Part shown: piece by piece, positions 8,426 through 16,308 of the stretch | Layout of the letters: each line of letters opens with the position of its first letter | Numbering within the stretch: the stretch's first letter is position 1 | From: 66-474 sp036568625 | Lineage (GTDB): Bacteria > Pseudomonadota > Gammaproteobacteria > Xanthomonadales > Rhodanobacteraceae | Assembly: GCA_036568625.1 (NCBI GenBank) | Contig: DATCSF010000137.1 | Location: 1 to 21,881 of the forward strand | Length of the DNA stretch: 21,881 nt | Reading direction: 5' to 3' | Notes under the pieces: model-generated | Databases searched by the model: none | What the model was told of the DNA's origin: nothing | Seen by the model: only the letters and a program-made list of their open reading frames with translations | Translations under genes and position numbers: made by a program

Positions 8426-10315
8426 CTAGATTTCCACCTGCGTCCCCAGTTCGACCAGCCGATTGCCGGGGATGTGGAAGAAAGCGGTGGCCGGCATGGC
8501 ATTGCGCGCAAGCAAGGCGAACAGCTTGTCGCGCCACAGCGCCATGCCGGGGCGCCGGCTGGCGACCACGGTTTCGCGCGACAGGAAGAACGTGGTATCC
8601 ATCATGTCGAAGGCGAATCCCTGTTGCGCGCACGCCGCCAGTGCGGCCGGCACATCGGGATCCTCCATGAAGCCGAAGCGCAGCGTCATCGCATGAAACG
8701 AATGCCCGAGGTCGCGAATCCCGATGCGCTCGGCGGGCTCGGCGAACGGCGTTTCCAGCGTCTCCACGCTCAGCAATACATTGCGCTCATGCAATACCTT
8801 GAAATGTTTCAGGCTGTGCAGCAGCGCATGCGGCACCGCGTTGGGACTGGCGGTCATGAAGACCGCGGTGCCGGGCACGCGGGTCGGCGGGTACTCGGCG
8901 ATGCTTGCGACGAACGGCGCCAGCGCAAGGCCGCCGTGCTGCAACTGGCGCAACACCAGCTCGCGTCCGCGCCGCCAGGTAGTCATCACCGTGAATACCA
9001 GGATGCCCAGTACCAGCGGAAACCAGCCGCCATGCTCGACCTTCAGCAGGTTGGCGCCGAAGAAGGCCAGGTCGACCGTCAGGAACGCCACGCCGATCGC
9101 GACGACCCATGGCAGCTTCCAGTGCCACAGGCGAACCGCCACGATCAGCATCAGCGACGTGGTGACCACCATCGTGCCGGTCACCGCGATGCCATAGGCA
9201 GCGCCGAGGTTTTCCGAGGAACGGAATCCGATCACCGCTGCCATCACCAACACCAGCAGCATGCCGTTGATCCACGGCACGAAGATTTGCCCGGACACGC
9301 GGCTCGAGGTGTGGACCACCCGCATCCGCGGCGAAAAGCCGAGCTGCACCGCCTCGCGCGTCATCGAATATGCGCCCGTGATCACCGCCTGCGAGGCGAT
9401 CACCGCGGCCGCGGTCGCCAGCGCGACCATCGGATACAGCAGCGCCGGTGGCACCAGCAGGTAGAACGGATCACCGGCAGCGCCTGGATTTTCGAGCAGC
9501 AATGCTCCCTGCCCGAAGTAGTTGAGCAACAACGCGGGAAACACGAAACCCAGCCACGCGTGCCGGATGGGCGCCTTGCCGAAGTGTCCCATGTCGGCAT
9601 ACAGCGCCTCGGTGCCGGTGACCGCCAGCACCACGCCACCCAGCGCCACGAATGCGGCGATGCCGTGCGAATGGAAGAAGCGCACCGCATAGTACGGGTT
9701 CAAGGCGAACAGGATTTGCGGCGCGCGCACGATCATGCGCACGCCCAAAAGGGCGATCACCGTAAACCATACGCACATCACCGGCCCAAACACCGCGCCG
9801 ATACCGGCGGTGCCGCGCCGCTGCAGCGCGAACAGCAGCAACAGGATCGCGACGCTGACCCACACGACCCACGGGCCAAGCGCCGGCTCGGCGACCTTCA
9901 GGCCCTCCACCGCCGACAGCACCGTCATCGCGGGGGTGATCACGCCGTCGCCGTAAAACAACGCGGCGCCGAAGATCGCGACCAGCGCGACGAGCCAGCG
10001 CAGGCGGGGCATCCCGCGCACGCTGCGTTGGGCCAGCGCCAGCAGCGCCATGATGCCACCTTCGCCCTTGTTGTCGGCGCGCATCACGAAGATCACGTAC
10101 TTCAGCGTCACCACCAGCAGCAGCGACCAGAACACCAGCGACAGCACGCCGAACACGCTGGCTACCGCAACGTGCAGGCCGTATTTCTCGCTGAATACCT
10201 CCTGCAGCGTGTACAGCGGGCTGGTGCCGATGTCGCCGAACACCACGCCGATCGCGCCGATCGCGAGCGCGCGCATCGAGGGTGGCGCCTTCGAGTTCGA
10301 AACTGCGGCGTGCAT
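8426..10315 (-). CDS. kup: Kup-family potassium uptake transporter (second copy)
   Basis: 629-residue K+/H+ symporter of the KUP/HAK/KT family. About 12 transmembrane helices span residues about 15-460, followed by a cytosolic C-terminal domain ending TQVEI. Signature motifs are GDIGTSPLYT (D28 is the expected proton-coupling aspartate), GDGVITPAMTVLSAVEGL, GTEALYADMGHFG and NYFGQGALLL. The ATG at 10313-10315 gives an N-terminus in register with the neighbouring Kup; the open frame runs 27 residues further without family similarity. No good Shine-Dalgarno is seen. It is a paralogue of the gene directly upstream, from which 109 bases separate it; that gap contains TACACT, a possible -10 box without a -35. 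Both copies keep the key acidic residues, so both are probably active. Confidence 0.95.
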   Translation of the reverse strand: MHAAVSNSKAPPSMRALAIGAIGVVFGDIGTSPLYTLQEVFSEKYGLHVAVASVFGVLSLVFWSLLLVVTLKYVIFVMRADNKGEGGIMALLALAQRSVRGMPRLRWLVALVAIFGAALFYGDGVITPAMTVLSAVEGLKVAEPALGPWVVWVSVAILLLLFALQRRGTAGIGAVFGPVMCVWFTVIALLGVRMIVRAPQILFALNPYYAVRFFHSHGIAAFVALGGVVLAVTGTEALYADMGHFGKAPIRHAWLGFVFPALLLNYFGQGALLLENPGAAGDPFYLLVPPALLYPMVALATAAAVIASQAVITGAYSMTREAVQLGFSPRMRVVHTSSRVSGQIFVPWINGMLLVLVMAAVIGFRSSENLGAAYGIAVTGTMVVTTSLMLIVAVRLWHWKLPWVVAIGVAFLTVDLAFFGANLLKVEHGGWFPLVLGILVFTVMTTWRRGRELVLRQLQHGGLALAPFVASIAEYPPTRVPGTAVFMTASPNAVPHALLHSLKHFKVLHERNVLLSVETLETPFAEPAERIGIRDLGHSFHAMTLRFGFMEDPDVPAALAACAQQGFAFDMMDTTFFLSRETVVASRRPGMALWRDKLFALLARNAMPATAFFHIPGNRLVELGTQVEI

Positions 10316-10424
10316 GCCTGCACCCGGGAACCGCAAAGAGGGCGCGAAGTGTAATGCCCCCGCGACAGGTGGGATGCGGAACCGACCAGGCGGCAAACTC
10401 CGGTTCAGGTAGGTGCGAGTCGAT

Positions 10425-12326
10425 CTATATCTCGACTTGCGCGCCCAGCTCGATCAGCCGATTGCCGGGAATGCTGAAGAACGCGGTAGCCGGCAGGGCG
10501 TTGCGCGCCAGGAACGCGAACAGCTTGTCGCGCCACAGCGCCATGCCGGCGCGATCGGTGGCGACAATGGTTTCGCGCGACAGGAAAAACGTGGTATCCA
10601 TCATCTTGATCTCGAGACCTTGCCTCGCGCACTCGTGCAGCGCCGCAGGTACGTTCGGATCTTCGGCGAAGCCGAAGCGCAGCGTCAGCCTGTGGAAATC
10701 GTGGCCGAGATCCGAAAGTTCCAGCTGCTCGTCGGGGTCGGCGTGAGGCGTTTCCAGCGTATCGACGGTAAGGATCACATTGCGCTTGTGCAGCACCTTG
10801 TTGTGCTTGAGGTTATGCAGCAGCGCGTGCGGCACCGCGTCGGGATCGCTGACCAGGAAAATCGCGGTGCCTTCCACCCGCGTCGGCGGATGTTCCGCAA
10901 GATTTGCGATGAATGGCGCCAGCGCGAGGCCGCCGTGCTTGAGCTGGCGCAGCACGAGGTCGCGGCCGCGTCGCCAGGTGGTGAGGATCGTGAATACGGC
11001 AAGTCCGAGCACAAGCGGGAACCAGCCGCCATCCTCGACCTTCAACGTATTGGCGCCGAAGAAGGCCAGGTCGATGGTGAGGAAGAACAGGCCCAGGCCG
11101 AGGATGACCAGCGGGTGCCACTTCCACATCCGCCACGCGACGATCAGGAACAGCACCGTGTCGATCGCCATCGTGCCGGTCACCGCGATGCCGTACGCGC
11201 CGGCCAGCGCATTGGACGAGCCGAAGCCGATGACTACCAGCACCACCAGGATCATCAGCAGGCGATTGACCCACGGTAGATAGATCTGCCCGGCTTCCTC
11301 GTTGGAGGTATGCACCACCGGCATGCGCGGCAGGAAACCGAGCTGGATGGCCTGCCGCATGATCGAGAACGAACCCGCGATCACGGCTTGCGAGGCGATC
11401 ACCGCCGCTGCCGTGGCCAGCGCGATCATCGGGTAGAGGCCCCAGGAGGGCACGGCGAGGTAAAAAGGATTGCTGGCCGCCGCCGGGTCGTGCACCAGCA
11501 ACGCGCCCTGCCCGAAATAGTTCAGCACCAAGCCGGGCATCACGAAGCCGTACCACGCCACCGTGATCGACCTGCGTCCGAAGTGGCCCATGTCGGCATA
11601 CAGCGCTTCGGCGCCCGTCACGCACAGCACCACCGCGCCCAGCACCAGGAATCCGCCCGCGCCATGATGCTGGAAGAAATTGAACCCGTACCACGGGTTG
11701 ATCGCGCGCAACACCAGCGGGTGCTGCACGATGTTGTACAAACCGATCAGGCCCAGCGCCACGAACCACACGCACATCACCGGTCCGAAGATGCTGCCGA
11801 CCCGCCCGGTGCCGCGCTTCTGGATCAGGAACAGCGTGATCAGCACGACCACGGCAATCCACACCACCCAGTGCGACAGCGCCGGCGCGGCCACTTCCAA
11901 GCCTTCCACCGCCGACAGCACGGTGATCGACGGCGTGATCACGCCGTCCCCGAAGAACAGCGCCGCGCCCAGCACCGCCGCCAGCACCACCAGCCGGCGG
12001 GTGCGCGGGTGCTTGCGCGTGGCGCGCTGGGCCAGCGCCATCATCGCCATGATGCCGCCCTCGCCCTTGTTGTCGGCGCGCATGATGAAGGTGATGTATT
12101 TCACCGCCACCACGATCACCAGCGTCCACAGCACCAGCGACAACACGCCGAGCACGTTGAACGTCGTCACCGGCATGCCGTGCTGGTCGCTGAAAGCTTC
12201 GCTGAAGGTGTACAGCGGACTGGTGCCGATGTCGCCGAACACGACGCCGATCGCGCCCACCACCATCGCGCGCAGGGCCTTCCTGCCCGCATCGCTCGAG
12301 ACTTCGATGGCGGCCTTGTCCGTCAT
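10425..12326 (-). CDS. kup: Kup-family potassium uptake transporter (first copy)
   Basis: 633-residue inner-membrane K+/H+ symporter for potassium uptake. It has about 12 predicted transmembrane helices and a cytosolic C-terminal domain ending AQVEI. Motifs are GDIGTSPLYT (D32), MRADNKGEGGIMA, GDGVITPSITVLSAVEGL, GAEALYADMGHFG and NYFGQGALL. The ATG overlaps the ruvA stop as ATGA, so it is translationally coupled to the ruvCA genes; a kup gene between ruvA and ruvB is, as I recall, also the arrangement in Xanthomonas. In an 85-residue N-terminal stretch aligned by eye, about 56 residues are identical to the second copy, so the pair looks like a fairly old tandem duplication. Confidence 0.96.
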   Translation of the reverse strand: MTDKAAIEVSSDAGRKALRAMVVGAIGVVFGDIGTSPLYTFSEAFSDQHGMPVTTFNVLGVLSLVLWTLVIVVAVKYITFIMRADNKGEGGIMAMMALAQRATRKHPRTRRLVVLAAVLGAALFFGDGVITPSITVLSAVEGLEVAAPALSHWVVWIAVVVLITLFLIQKRGTGRVGSIFGPVMCVWFVALGLIGLYNIVQHPLVLRAINPWYGFNFFQHHGAGGFLVLGAVVLCVTGAEALYADMGHFGRRSITVAWYGFVMPGLVLNYFGQGALLVHDPAAASNPFYLAVPSWGLYPMIALATAAAVIASQAVIAGSFSIMRQAIQLGFLPRMPVVHTSNEEAGQIYLPWVNRLLMILVVLVVIGFGSSNALAGAYGIAVTGTMAIDTVLFLIVAWRMWKWHPLVILGLGLFFLTIDLAFFGANTLKVEDGGWFPLVLGLAVFTILTTWRRGRDLVLRQLKHGGLALAPFIANLAEHPPTRVEGTAIFLVSDPDAVPHALLHNLKHNKVLHKRNVILTVDTLETPHADPDEQLELSDLGHDFHRLTLRFGFAEDPNVPAALHECARQGLEIKMMDTTFFLSRETIVATDRAGMALWRDKLFAFLARNALPATAFFSIPGNRLIELGAQVEI

Positions 12327-12913
12327 CGCCCCAGCGCCGCGCGCAAGGCCTTGCGGATGATCGCCTCGGCATCGTCGCCGTCGGCGATCGAAGCGGCGAC
12401 AAGACGCGCGGCCTCGACGGGCTTGTAGCCCAACTGCTGCAACGCGGCTTCGGCTTCGCCGCGCGGATCGCGCACAGCCGGCGCCGCGCCCGACGGCACG
12501 GACGCGACCGCGTCGCCGACGCGGTCGCGCAACTCCACCACGATGCGTTCGGCGGTTTTCTTGCCGATGCCCGGGATACGCGTCAGCGCCGCGACGTCGC
12601 CCGCCTGCACCAGCCGCGCGAAATCCGATGTCGAGACCCCGGACAGCACCGCCAGCGCGATGCGCGCGCCGATGCCCGAAACTTTCTGCAAACCGCGGAA
12701 CAGGTTGCGTTCGTCGTCACGCAGGAAACCATACAGCGCGACGGTGTCTTCCTTGTGCGCGTAGTGCGTCAGCAACGCCACCTCCTTGCCGACATCGGGC
12801 AAGTCGTACAGCGTCGACATCGGCACTTCCAGCTCGTAACCGACGCCACCGACTTCGATCAGCACCCACGGTGGGCGCTTGGTGATGAGCACTCCGCGCA
12901 AGCGACCAATCAT
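12323..12913 (-). CDS. ruvA: Holliday junction DNA-binding protein RuvA
   Basis: 196-residue protein that binds four-way junctions as a tetramer and loads RuvB. It starts MIGRLRG, the family consensus, at the ATG 12911-12913, which overlaps the ruvC stop as ATGA. The N-terminal OB fold carries the acidic pin E55-D56 (HKEDTVALYGF). Two helix-hairpin-helix motifs follow (LQKVSGIGARIALAVLSG at about 75-92 and LTRIPGIGKKTAERIVVEL at about 110-128). After a flexible linker, domain III (EAEAALQQLGYKPVEAARLV) contacts RuvB. An in-frame ATG five codons upstream is less likely. Confidence 0.97.
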   Translation of the reverse strand: MIGRLRGVLITKRPPWVLIEVGGVGYELEVPMSTLYDLPDVGKEVALLTHYAHKEDTVALYGFLRDDERNLFRGLQKVSGIGARIALAVLSGVSTSDFARLVQAGDVAALTRIPGIGKKTAERIVVELRDRVGDAVASVPSGAAPAVRDPRGEAEAALQQLGYKPVEAARLVAASIADGDDAEAIIRKALRAALGR

Positions 12914-13446
12914 CGGCGCCGTCCCCACGCCGCAAGCGCGATGCCCGTGCGCGCTTCGCTGGCGCGAAGGTGCGCGTGCGTGATCGCGATCGCCAGTGCG
13001 TCAGCCGCATCAGCCTGCAGCGGTTCACGCAGGTTGAGGAGGATGCCGACCATGTGCTGCACCTGTTCCTTGCCGGCGTGGCCCTTGCCGACCACCGCCT
13101 GCTTGATGGCGTTGGGCGCGTATTCGTGTACCGCCAGCCCGCGCCCGACGGCCGCGCAGATCGCGGCGCCGCGCGCCTGACCGAGCTTCAATGCGGAATC
13201 GGCGTTTTTGGCCATGAACACGCGCTCGATCGCGGCTTCCGCCGGTACATGCGTGTCGATGATGCCGGAGAGTTCGTCATAGATGCGTTTCAGGCGCAAC
13301 GGAAACGTCTCCTCGCCCGCTACTTGCAGCGTCGCGCGGAACACGCAACGCAGTTTTCCCAAGGCATCGGCTTCGATGATGCCGATGCCGGTGCGCTGGC
13401 TGCCGGGGTCGATGCCAAGGATGCGCAGCGGCTGCGCCGAGTCCAC
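12910..13446 (-). CDS. ruvC: Crossover junction endodeoxyribonuclease RuvC
   Basis: 178-residue Holliday junction resolvase that cuts junctions bound by RuvAB. The four catalytic acids are in place: D13 (LRILGIDPGS), E74 (AAIERVF), D146 and D149 (ADAADALAIAITHAH). There is no ATG at the right place. I chose the GTG at 13444-13446, with GGCGGG 6 bases upstream; a TTG two codons earlier overlaps the yebC stop and is the alternative. Either way it follows yebC within a few bases and overlaps ruvA by 4 bases, so yebC-ruvC-ruvA reads as one operon. Length is close to the usual 173. Confidence 0.95.
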   Translation of the reverse strand: MDSAQPLRILGIDPGSQRTGIGIIEADALGKLRCVFRATLQVAGEETFPLRLKRIYDELSGIIDTHVPAEAAIERVFMAKNADSALKLGQARGAAICAAVGRGLAVHEYAPNAIKQAVVGKGHAGKEQVQHMVGILLNLREPLQADAADALAIAITHAHLRASEARTGIALAAWGRRR

Positions 13447-13448
13447 GA

Positions 13449-14171
13449 TCAACCCGCCGGGAGATCCGCGTTGGAGTGTACGGCCTGGACGTCGTCGAGT
13501 TCGTCCAGCCGCGCAAGCAGGCCCTGTACCGCTTCGACCTGGTCGGCCGCAACCGGTACATCCAGCTCCGCGCGCATCGTGACCTCCGCGTGATCGGGCT
13601 TCAGGCCAGCTTTCTCCATCGCTTCGCGCACCGTTTCGAAGGATTCCGGCGTGGTGATCACGTCGATCTGGCCGTCTTCCGGCCACACCTTCACGTCTTC
13701 GGCACCAGCCTCGATCGCCGCATCGGTGATTTTGTCCTCGTCAGCGCCTCCGGCATACGACAACACCCCGATCTTGTGGAACAGGTACGCCACCGAACCA
13801 TCGGTACCGAGATTCCCGCCGAACTTGGTGAACGCGTGCCGCACGTCGGAGATGGTGCGCTGGCGATTGTCGGTGAGGCACTCGACCAGCACCGCGACGC
13901 CGCCCGGCGCATAACCTTCGAAGTGCAGTTCCTCGTAGGTGACGCCCTCCAGCCCGCCCGTGGCTTTCTTGATCGCACGATCGATGTTGTCCTTCGGCAT
14001 CGAGGCCGCGATGGCCTTGTCCACGGCGCTGCGCAGGCGCGCGTTGCCGTTGACGTCGCCGCCGCCGATGCGCGCGGCCACCATGATTTCGCGCACCAGC
14101 TTGGTGAATACCTGGCCGCGCTTGGCATCCTGCGCATTCTTGCGGCCGGCAATGGAAGGGCCTCTGCCCAT
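13449..14171 (-). CDS. yebC: YebC/PmpR family protein
   Basis: 240-residue cytosolic protein of the YebC/TACO1 family. Members have been described as transcriptional regulators (PmpR) and more recently as ribosome-associated factors helping translation of polyproline-type stalls; which applies here cannot be read from sequence. Typical blocks are QDAKRGQVFTKLVREIMVAAR, ARLRSAVDKAIAASMPKDNI, HFEGYAPGGVAVLVE and GGNLGTDGSVAYLF. The N-terminus MGRGPSIAGRKNAQDAKRG is the variant I associate with Xanthomonadales rather than the MAGHSKW form. The ATG has GGAG 6 bases upstream. It probably heads the ruv operon; the 176-base gap behind it (14172-14347) has a locally AT-rich part near 14180-14215 but no promoter I can support. 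Confidence 0.95.
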   Translation of the reverse strand: MGRGPSIAGRKNAQDAKRGQVFTKLVREIMVAARIGGGDVNGNARLRSAVDKAIAASMPKDNIDRAIKKATGGLEGVTYEELHFEGYAPGGVAVLVECLTDNRQRTISDVRHAFTKFGGNLGTDGSVAYLFHKIGVLSYAGGADEDKITDAAIEAGAEDVKVWPEDGQIDVITTPESFETVREAMEKAGLKPDHAEVTMRAELDVPVAADQVEAVQGLLARLDELDDVQAVHSNADLPAG

Positions 14172-14347
14172 GGGGGACTCCGATCGGAAAATTGAGCTTT
14201 GTTAGTCTAGGGAAACCCGATGCAGGCCGCCACGATCACGCGCCGACCCGCACGGGCATCACACATCCCAACCCCGCCAACCCGCCACGCGGCTCGATCG
14301 CCCGCTACGCCACCACGCGGCTGCCCCTTGACTCAAGAGGCCAAAGC

Positions 14348-16108
14348 TCACCCCTCGCGACGCACCTGCACGTGCAATTCCGCAAGCTGCTTGGCGTCGA
14401 TCGGGCTGGGCGCATCGGTCATCAGGTCTTGCGCGCTGGTAGTTTTGGGAAACGCGATGACGTCGCGAATCGCGTCGGTACCACCGATCAGCATCGCGAG
14501 GCGATCGATGCCGAAGGCGATGCCGCCGTGAGGCGGCGCACCGAACTTCAGCGCATCCAGCAGGAAACCGAACTTGGCGCGCGCCTCGTCTTCGCCAATG
14601 CCGAGGAGGTCGAATACCGCGCTCTGCATTTCCGGGCGATGGATGCGGATGGAGCCGCCACCGATCTCGGCGCCGTTCAGCACCATGTCATAGCCACGGC
14701 TGACCGCCCGCCCGGGATCGGCCTTCAGCGCCGCGATGTCGTCGACCTTGGGCGCGGTGAACGGGTGATGCAACGCGACATGGCGTTGCTCGGCTTCGTC
14801 GTATTCGAACATCGGAAAATCGGTGACCCACAGCGGCTTCCAACCTTCGCCCACCAGGCCGCGCTCACGCGCTGCCTTCAGGCGCAACGCGCCCATGAAA
14901 TCACCGACGACCTTCCACGGACCGGCGCCGAACAGCAACGCATCGCCGTCTTGCGCGCCGGTTGCCTGCAAAATGGATTTGAGCGTTGCCTCGTCCAGGA
15001 ACTTGGCGATCGGCGAATTGACGCCTTCCAGCCCTTTCGCGGCGTCGGTCACCTTCAACCACGCCAGGCCCTTGGCGCCGAACTTCGCCGCATGCGCGGC
15101 GTAGTCGTCCAACTGCTTGCGCGAAAGATCGGCGCCACCCGGCACGCGCAGCGCGGCAACGCGGCCTGCCGGATCGTTGGCCGGCCCGGCAAACACCTTG
15201 AATTCCAGGTGCTTCACCGCCTCGGCGATGTCGATCAATTCCAGATCGATGCGCAGGTCGGGTTTGTCGGAACCGTAGCGCCGCATCGCCTCCATCCATG
15301 TCATGCGCGGGAACGGATCGGCCAGTTCGATGCCGCCAATCTCGCGGAACACATCGCGGATCAGCGCTTCGACGGTGTCCTGCACGTCGCGTTCCTCGAC
15401 GAACGCGAATTCCATGTCGAGCTGGGTGAATTCCGGCTGGCGATCGGCGCGCAGGTCCTCGTCGCGGAAGCAGCGCGCGATCTGGTAGTAGCGATCGAAG
15501 CCCGCGATCATCAAAAGCTGCTTGAACAACTGCGGCGACTGCGGCAGGGCATAGAACTGGCCCGCGTGTACGCGCGAGGGCACCAGGTAATCGCGCGCGC
15601 CTTCCGGCGTCGCCTTGGTCAGGATCGGCGTTTCGATGTCCTGGAAACCGCGCGCGTCCAGCCAGCGGCGCAGCGCCTGCACCAGCCTGATGCGGGTGCG
15701 CATCACCTTCTGCATTGCCGGGCGGCGCAGGTCGAGGTAGCGGTATTTCAGCCGCATTTCCTCGTTGGGGTTTTCGTGCAGCGCGAACGGCAGGTCGCGC
15801 GCGGCGTTCAGAAGCTCGATCGATTCGGCAACGACTTCGTAACGGCCGGTCGGAATCTTCTCGTTGATGTTGGAACGCACCCGTACCGTGCCGGTGACGC
15901 GCAGGCAATCTTCGTAGCCGATTTTCGACGCGACCTTGAACACTTCGGCATCGTCGGGATCGGCCACGATCTGCACGATGCCTTCGTGGTCGCGCAGGTC
16001 GATGAACACCACGCCGCCATGGTCGCGACGCGCATCCGCCCACCCGCACAAGGTGACAGACTGCCCGACTTCGTTTTCCCCGATCAGACCGCAATAGTGG
16101 CTACGCAT
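14348..16108 (-). CDS. aspS: Aspartate--tRNA ligase AspRS
   Basis: 586-residue class IIb synthetase, bacterial type. The N-terminal OB-fold anticodon domain (about 1-110) starts MRSHYCGLIGENEVGQSVTL, like E. coli MRTEYCG. The catalytic core has FRDEDLRADRQPEFTQ (motif 2, about 215-235), a bacterial GAD insertion (about 280-420) and GIAFGIDRLAML (motif 3). Residue 30, in ARRDHGGV, is His where E. coli has Leu; in Pseudomonas aeruginosa the equivalent His goes with a non-discriminating enzyme that also charges tRNA-Asn. The ATG at 16106-16108 matches family starts; a longer frame adds 25 residues through a hairpin and was rejected. Upstream lie a GC hairpin and a composite repeat. Confidence 0.97.
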   Translation of the reverse strand: MRSHYCGLIGENEVGQSVTLCGWADARRDHGGVVFIDLRDHEGIVQIVADPDDAEVFKVASKIGYEDCLRVTGTVRVRSNINEKIPTGRYEVVAESIELLNAARDLPFALHENPNEEMRLKYRYLDLRRPAMQKVMRTRIRLVQALRRWLDARGFQDIETPILTKATPEGARDYLVPSRVHAGQFYALPQSPQLFKQLLMIAGFDRYYQIARCFRDEDLRADRQPEFTQLDMEFAFVEERDVQDTVEALIRDVFREIGGIELADPFPRMTWMEAMRRYGSDKPDLRIDLELIDIAEAVKHLEFKVFAGPANDPAGRVAALRVPGGADLSRKQLDDYAAHAAKFGAKGLAWLKVTDAAKGLEGVNSPIAKFLDEATLKSILQATGAQDGDALLFGAGPWKVVGDFMGALRLKAARERGLVGEGWKPLWVTDFPMFEYDEAEQRHVALHHPFTAPKVDDIAALKADPGRAVSRGYDMVLNGAEIGGGSIRIHRPEMQSAVFDLLGIGEDEARAKFGFLLDALKFGAPPHGGIAFGIDRLAMLIGGTDAIRDVIAFPKTTSAQDLMTDAPSPIDAKQLAELHVQVRREG

Positions 16109-16127
16109 CGCCTGCTGCACCCTCTGC

Positions 16128-16144
16128 GCCCACCCGCGGTGGGC
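16128..16144 (-). promoter_or_regulatory. GC-rich hairpin in the aspS leader
   Basis: Perfect 7-base inverted repeat (GCCCACC/GGTGGGC) with a 3-base loop, ending 19 bases before the aspS ATG. If transcribed it lies just upstream of the ribosome-binding region (GAGGGTG) and could affect translation. No T-box-like or anticodon-mimic structure is visible. Confidence 0.4.
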
Positions 16145-16145
16145 C

Positions 16146-16181
16146 AAAAGGGAAATGCTAAGCGCCGCCATGCTGCGGCGC
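16146..16181 (-). terminator. Possible intrinsic terminator after the GGDEF gene
   Basis: On the minus strand a perfect 7-base GC stem (GCGCCGC, loop AGCATG, GCGGCGC) is followed by TTAGCATTTCCCTTTT. The stem is good, but the T-tract is interrupted. It lies about 130 bases past the diguanylate cyclase stop and 54 bases before aspS, so it could separate the two transcripts. It could equally be the upstream hairpin of the adjacent composite repeat. Confidence 0.35.
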
Positions 16182-16193
16182 AATAAGCGCGGC

Positions 16194-16289
16194 GGAAAGT
16201 CAGCCCATGGATAACCGTTCCGGCGTGCGTAACTTCAGACGAACGGGCAATCTCGCCAATTCGGCAAAGCAGCGATCAGGGATGATCGC
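16194..16289 (+). repeat. Composite palindromic repeat, copy 1
   Basis: Box A at 16194-16223 (GGAAAGTCAGCCCATGG then CCGTTCCGG) and box B at 16272-16289 (GCGATCAGGGATGATCGC, 7-base perfect stem with GGGA loop). The first 18 bases of box A (GGAAAGTCAGCCCATGGA) recur exactly on the minus strand in the copy at 18271-18367, and AAGCAGCGATCA just before and into box B recurs there too. The copy lies between the aspS start and the GGDEF gene stop, in no gene. Confidence 0.65.
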
Positions 16290-16308
16290 AATCACTACGC
16301 GCGGTCCG

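Noticed and set aside
7727..10354. An 875-codon open frame on the plus strand opposite kup
   Set aside because: It is rich in His, Arg, Gln and Asp in the pattern expected for the complement of a GC-rich coding frame, has no recognisable domain, and lies opposite a clear Kup gene and the DUF genes.
10316..10396. A 27-residue N-terminal extension of the second Kup
   Set aside because: The inner ATG puts the protein in register with the first Kup; the extension has no similarity.
16109..16183. A 25-residue N-terminal extension of AspRS
   Set aside because: Family enzymes begin at MRxxYCG; the extension crosses a strong hairpin and has no ribosome site.
14192..16186. A 664-codon plus-strand open frame opposite aspS
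   Set aside because: Antisense shadow of aspS; no domain or ribosome site, and the opposite strand is an unambiguous AspRS.
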